NCBI GenBank assembly: GCA_011375045.1 | Contig: DRNB01000209.1 | Location: forward strand, 1 to 5,326 | DNA from: Aquifex aeolicus | Lineage (GTDB): Bacteria; Aquificota; Aquificia; Aquificales; Aquificaceae | Direction: 5' to 3' | DNA: 5,326 bases | Shown: positions 4,338 to 5,326 of the stretch, piece after piece | Layout: every line of letters starts with the position of its first letter | How positions within the stretch are numbered: position 1 is the first letter of the stretch | Notes under the pieces: generated by a model | The model's input: only the letters and a program-made list of their open reading frames with translations | The model's database searches: none | What the model was told of the DNA's origin: nothing | Made by a program: the position numbers and the translations under genes

Positions 4338-4748
4338 ATGGATCCCGTAGCGGATATGTTCTCAGCCATCAAGAACGCCATCATGAGGAAGAAGGATTAC
4401 GTCGACGTCCCTTCTTCAAGAATGAAGGAGAGGATCCTCGAGGTTCTCAAGAGGGAAGGTTTCATAAAGGACTGGGAGAAGCTCGCCGATGACAGGCACA
4501 GGAAGGGCACTCAGTACGTTTTGAGGATACACCTCAAGTATCTCGATCCCAAGAGGGAGAGGAGCGCCATTACAAACATAGTTAAGATCTCGACCCCCGG
4601 CCGGCGGGTTTACGCTCCCGTCAGGCAGATTCCCTACGTGAAGAGGGGTCTTGGTATAGCTCTGGTTTCGACGGACGCCGGCGTAGTAACGGATCACGAA
4701 GCGAGGAGCATGAGGAAGGGCGGAGAGATCATAGCGGTGGTGTGGTAG
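4338..4748 (+). CDS. rpsH: 30S ribosomal protein S8 (uS8)
   Basis: A 136-residue protein that starts MDPVADMFSAIKNAIMRKKD. S8 binds helix 21 of 16S rRNA early in small-subunit assembly, and in E. coli it also represses the spc operon. Landmarks are ISTPGRRVYAP near 85-94 and the rRNA-binding region GLGIALVSTDAGVVTDHEAR at 104-123, then GGEIIAVVW at the end. The frame is open to a TTG at 4332, but that codon lies within the GGAGGTT Shine-Dalgarno (4327-4333). The ATG at 4338, four bases after it, is the sensible start. Length fits the family (130-138). Confidence 0.97.
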   Translation: MDPVADMFSAIKNAIMRKKDYVDVPSSRMKERILEVLKREGFIKDWEKLADDRHRKGTQYVLRIHLKYLDPKRERSAITNIVKISTPGRRVYAPVRQIPYVKRGLGIALVSTDAGVVTDHEARSMRKGGEIIAVVW

Positions 4749-4758
4749 GAGGAGAAGG

Positions 4759-5298
4759 ATGTCGAGGATAGGCAGGAACCCGATACCGATACCCCAGGGA
4801 GTAAAGGTCCACCTCAGAGGCAACGAGATAGAGGTGGAGGGACCAAAGGGCAGGCTCAGCTTCAGGTTCCATCCGGATATGAAGGTAAGCGTTTCTGAGA
4901 GCGAGGTAAAGGTGGAGAGACCTACGGACAGAGCCTTCCACAGGGCGCTTCACGGGACTACCGCAGCCCTCATCAGAAACATGATAAAGGGGGTTACGGA
5001 GGGCTTTACGGAGATCCTCGAAGTTCACGGACTGGGTTACAGGGTATCCCTCAAGGGAAACGTTCTCGAGCTCAACCTCGGGCTTTCTCACCCTGTCCTC
5101 TACAGGGTTCCCGAAGACGTAAAGGTGGAGGTGAAGGGTAACGAGATACACATACACGGTGCGGACAAGCAGAGGGTCGGACAGGTCGCAGCCGAAATCA
5201 GAGCCTTCCGGAAACCGGATCCCTACAAGGGTAAAGGCATAAGATACAAGGGAGAAGAGCTAAGGCTCAAGCCCGGCAAGGCGGCGGGCAAGAAGTGA
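4759..5298 (+). CDS. rplF: 50S ribosomal protein L6 (uL6)
   Basis: A 179-residue protein made of two homologous halves (about 1-82 and 83-170), starting MSRIGRNPIPIPQGV. L6 binds domain VI of 23S rRNA near the sarcin-ricin loop, next to the factor-binding site. The family signature PDPYKGKGIRYKGE lies at 153-166, and GLGYRV at 91-96 opens the second half. The lysine-rich tail LKPGKAAGKK is typical. An AGGAGGAG at 4747-4754, overlapping the rpsH stop, gives a strong ribosome binding site four bases before the ATG. Confidence 0.98.
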   Translation: MSRIGRNPIPIPQGVKVHLRGNEIEVEGPKGRLSFRFHPDMKVSVSESEVKVERPTDRAFHRALHGTTAALIRNMIKGVTEGFTEILEVHGLGYRVSLKGNVLELNLGLSHPVLYRVPEDVKVEVKGNEIHIHGADKQRVGQVAAEIRAFRKPDPYKGKGIRYKGEELRLKPGKAAGKK

Positions 5299-5310
5299 GG
5301 AGGTCTCAGC

Positions 5311-5326
5311 ATGGCTAAGCTAACGA
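5311..5326 (+). CDS. rplR: Start of 50S ribosomal protein L18 (uL18), cut by window end
   Basis: Only the codons for MAKLT are inside the window. The ATG at 5311 follows the rplF stop by 12 bases, with a strong GAGGAGGT Shine-Dalgarno just upstream. In the conserved spc order the gene after rplF is rplR (5S rRNA-binding protein L18), and a MAKLT-type start fits. The assignment rests on position, not on recognisable protein sequence. Confidence 0.8.

Overview
The window looks like chromosomal core DNA from a thermophilic, hydrogen-using bacterium of the Aquificales/Aquificota type. The evidence is: a HypE tail (maturation of [NiFe]-hydrogenase); heavy use of AGG/AGA for arginine and ATA for isoleucine; purine-rich coding strands; proteins rich in charged residues; and a DnaC-type helicase loader with an N-terminal cysteine cluster, as known in Aquifex. 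GC content is about one half by eye. The lineage is an inference; the genus cannot be named from this sequence alone.

Layout. (1) 1-865, + strand: the end of hypE, then engB (ribosome-assembly GTPase), joined by a one-base TGATG overlap. (2) 862-1495, - strand: two small membrane-protein genes. The first has three hydrophobic segments with arginines inside them, resembling AtpR/AtpI-type ATP synthase accessory proteins. The second has about three membrane segments and a C-terminal four-cysteine zinc ribbon. The pair converges on engB with a 4-base overlap and no visible terminator. (3) 1515-2740, + strand: pgsA (phosphatidylglycerophosphate synthase) and dnaC (helicase loader), joined by another TGATG. 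Units 2 and 3 diverge from a 19-base gap that holds overlapping -10-like elements on both strands. Neither first gene has a Shine-Dalgarno sequence, so both may be leaderless. (4) 2741-2832: a short gap with a probable promoter and a 5' leader hairpin. (5) 2833-5326, + strand: the start of the spc ribosomal protein operon, rplN-rplX-rplE-rpsN-rpsH-rplF-rplR(partial). The genes are tightly packed and most have strong Shine-Dalgarno sequences.

How it fits together. The ribosomal cluster has its canonical order, but rplN is preceded by dnaC and its own promoter. The usual S10-spc continuity (rpsQ-rplN) is therefore broken here. L24 and S14 are both the zinc-binding (cysteine-containing) forms. 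engB adds a ribosome-assembly factor nearby. pgsA-dnaC pairs acidic phospholipid synthesis with replication initiation.

No mobile element, CRISPR array, tRNA or rRNA was seen. There is no clear sign of an exotic new system. The most interesting parts are the unexplained two-gene membrane unit with its symmetric, apparently leaderless divergent start region, and the pgsA-dnaC coupling.
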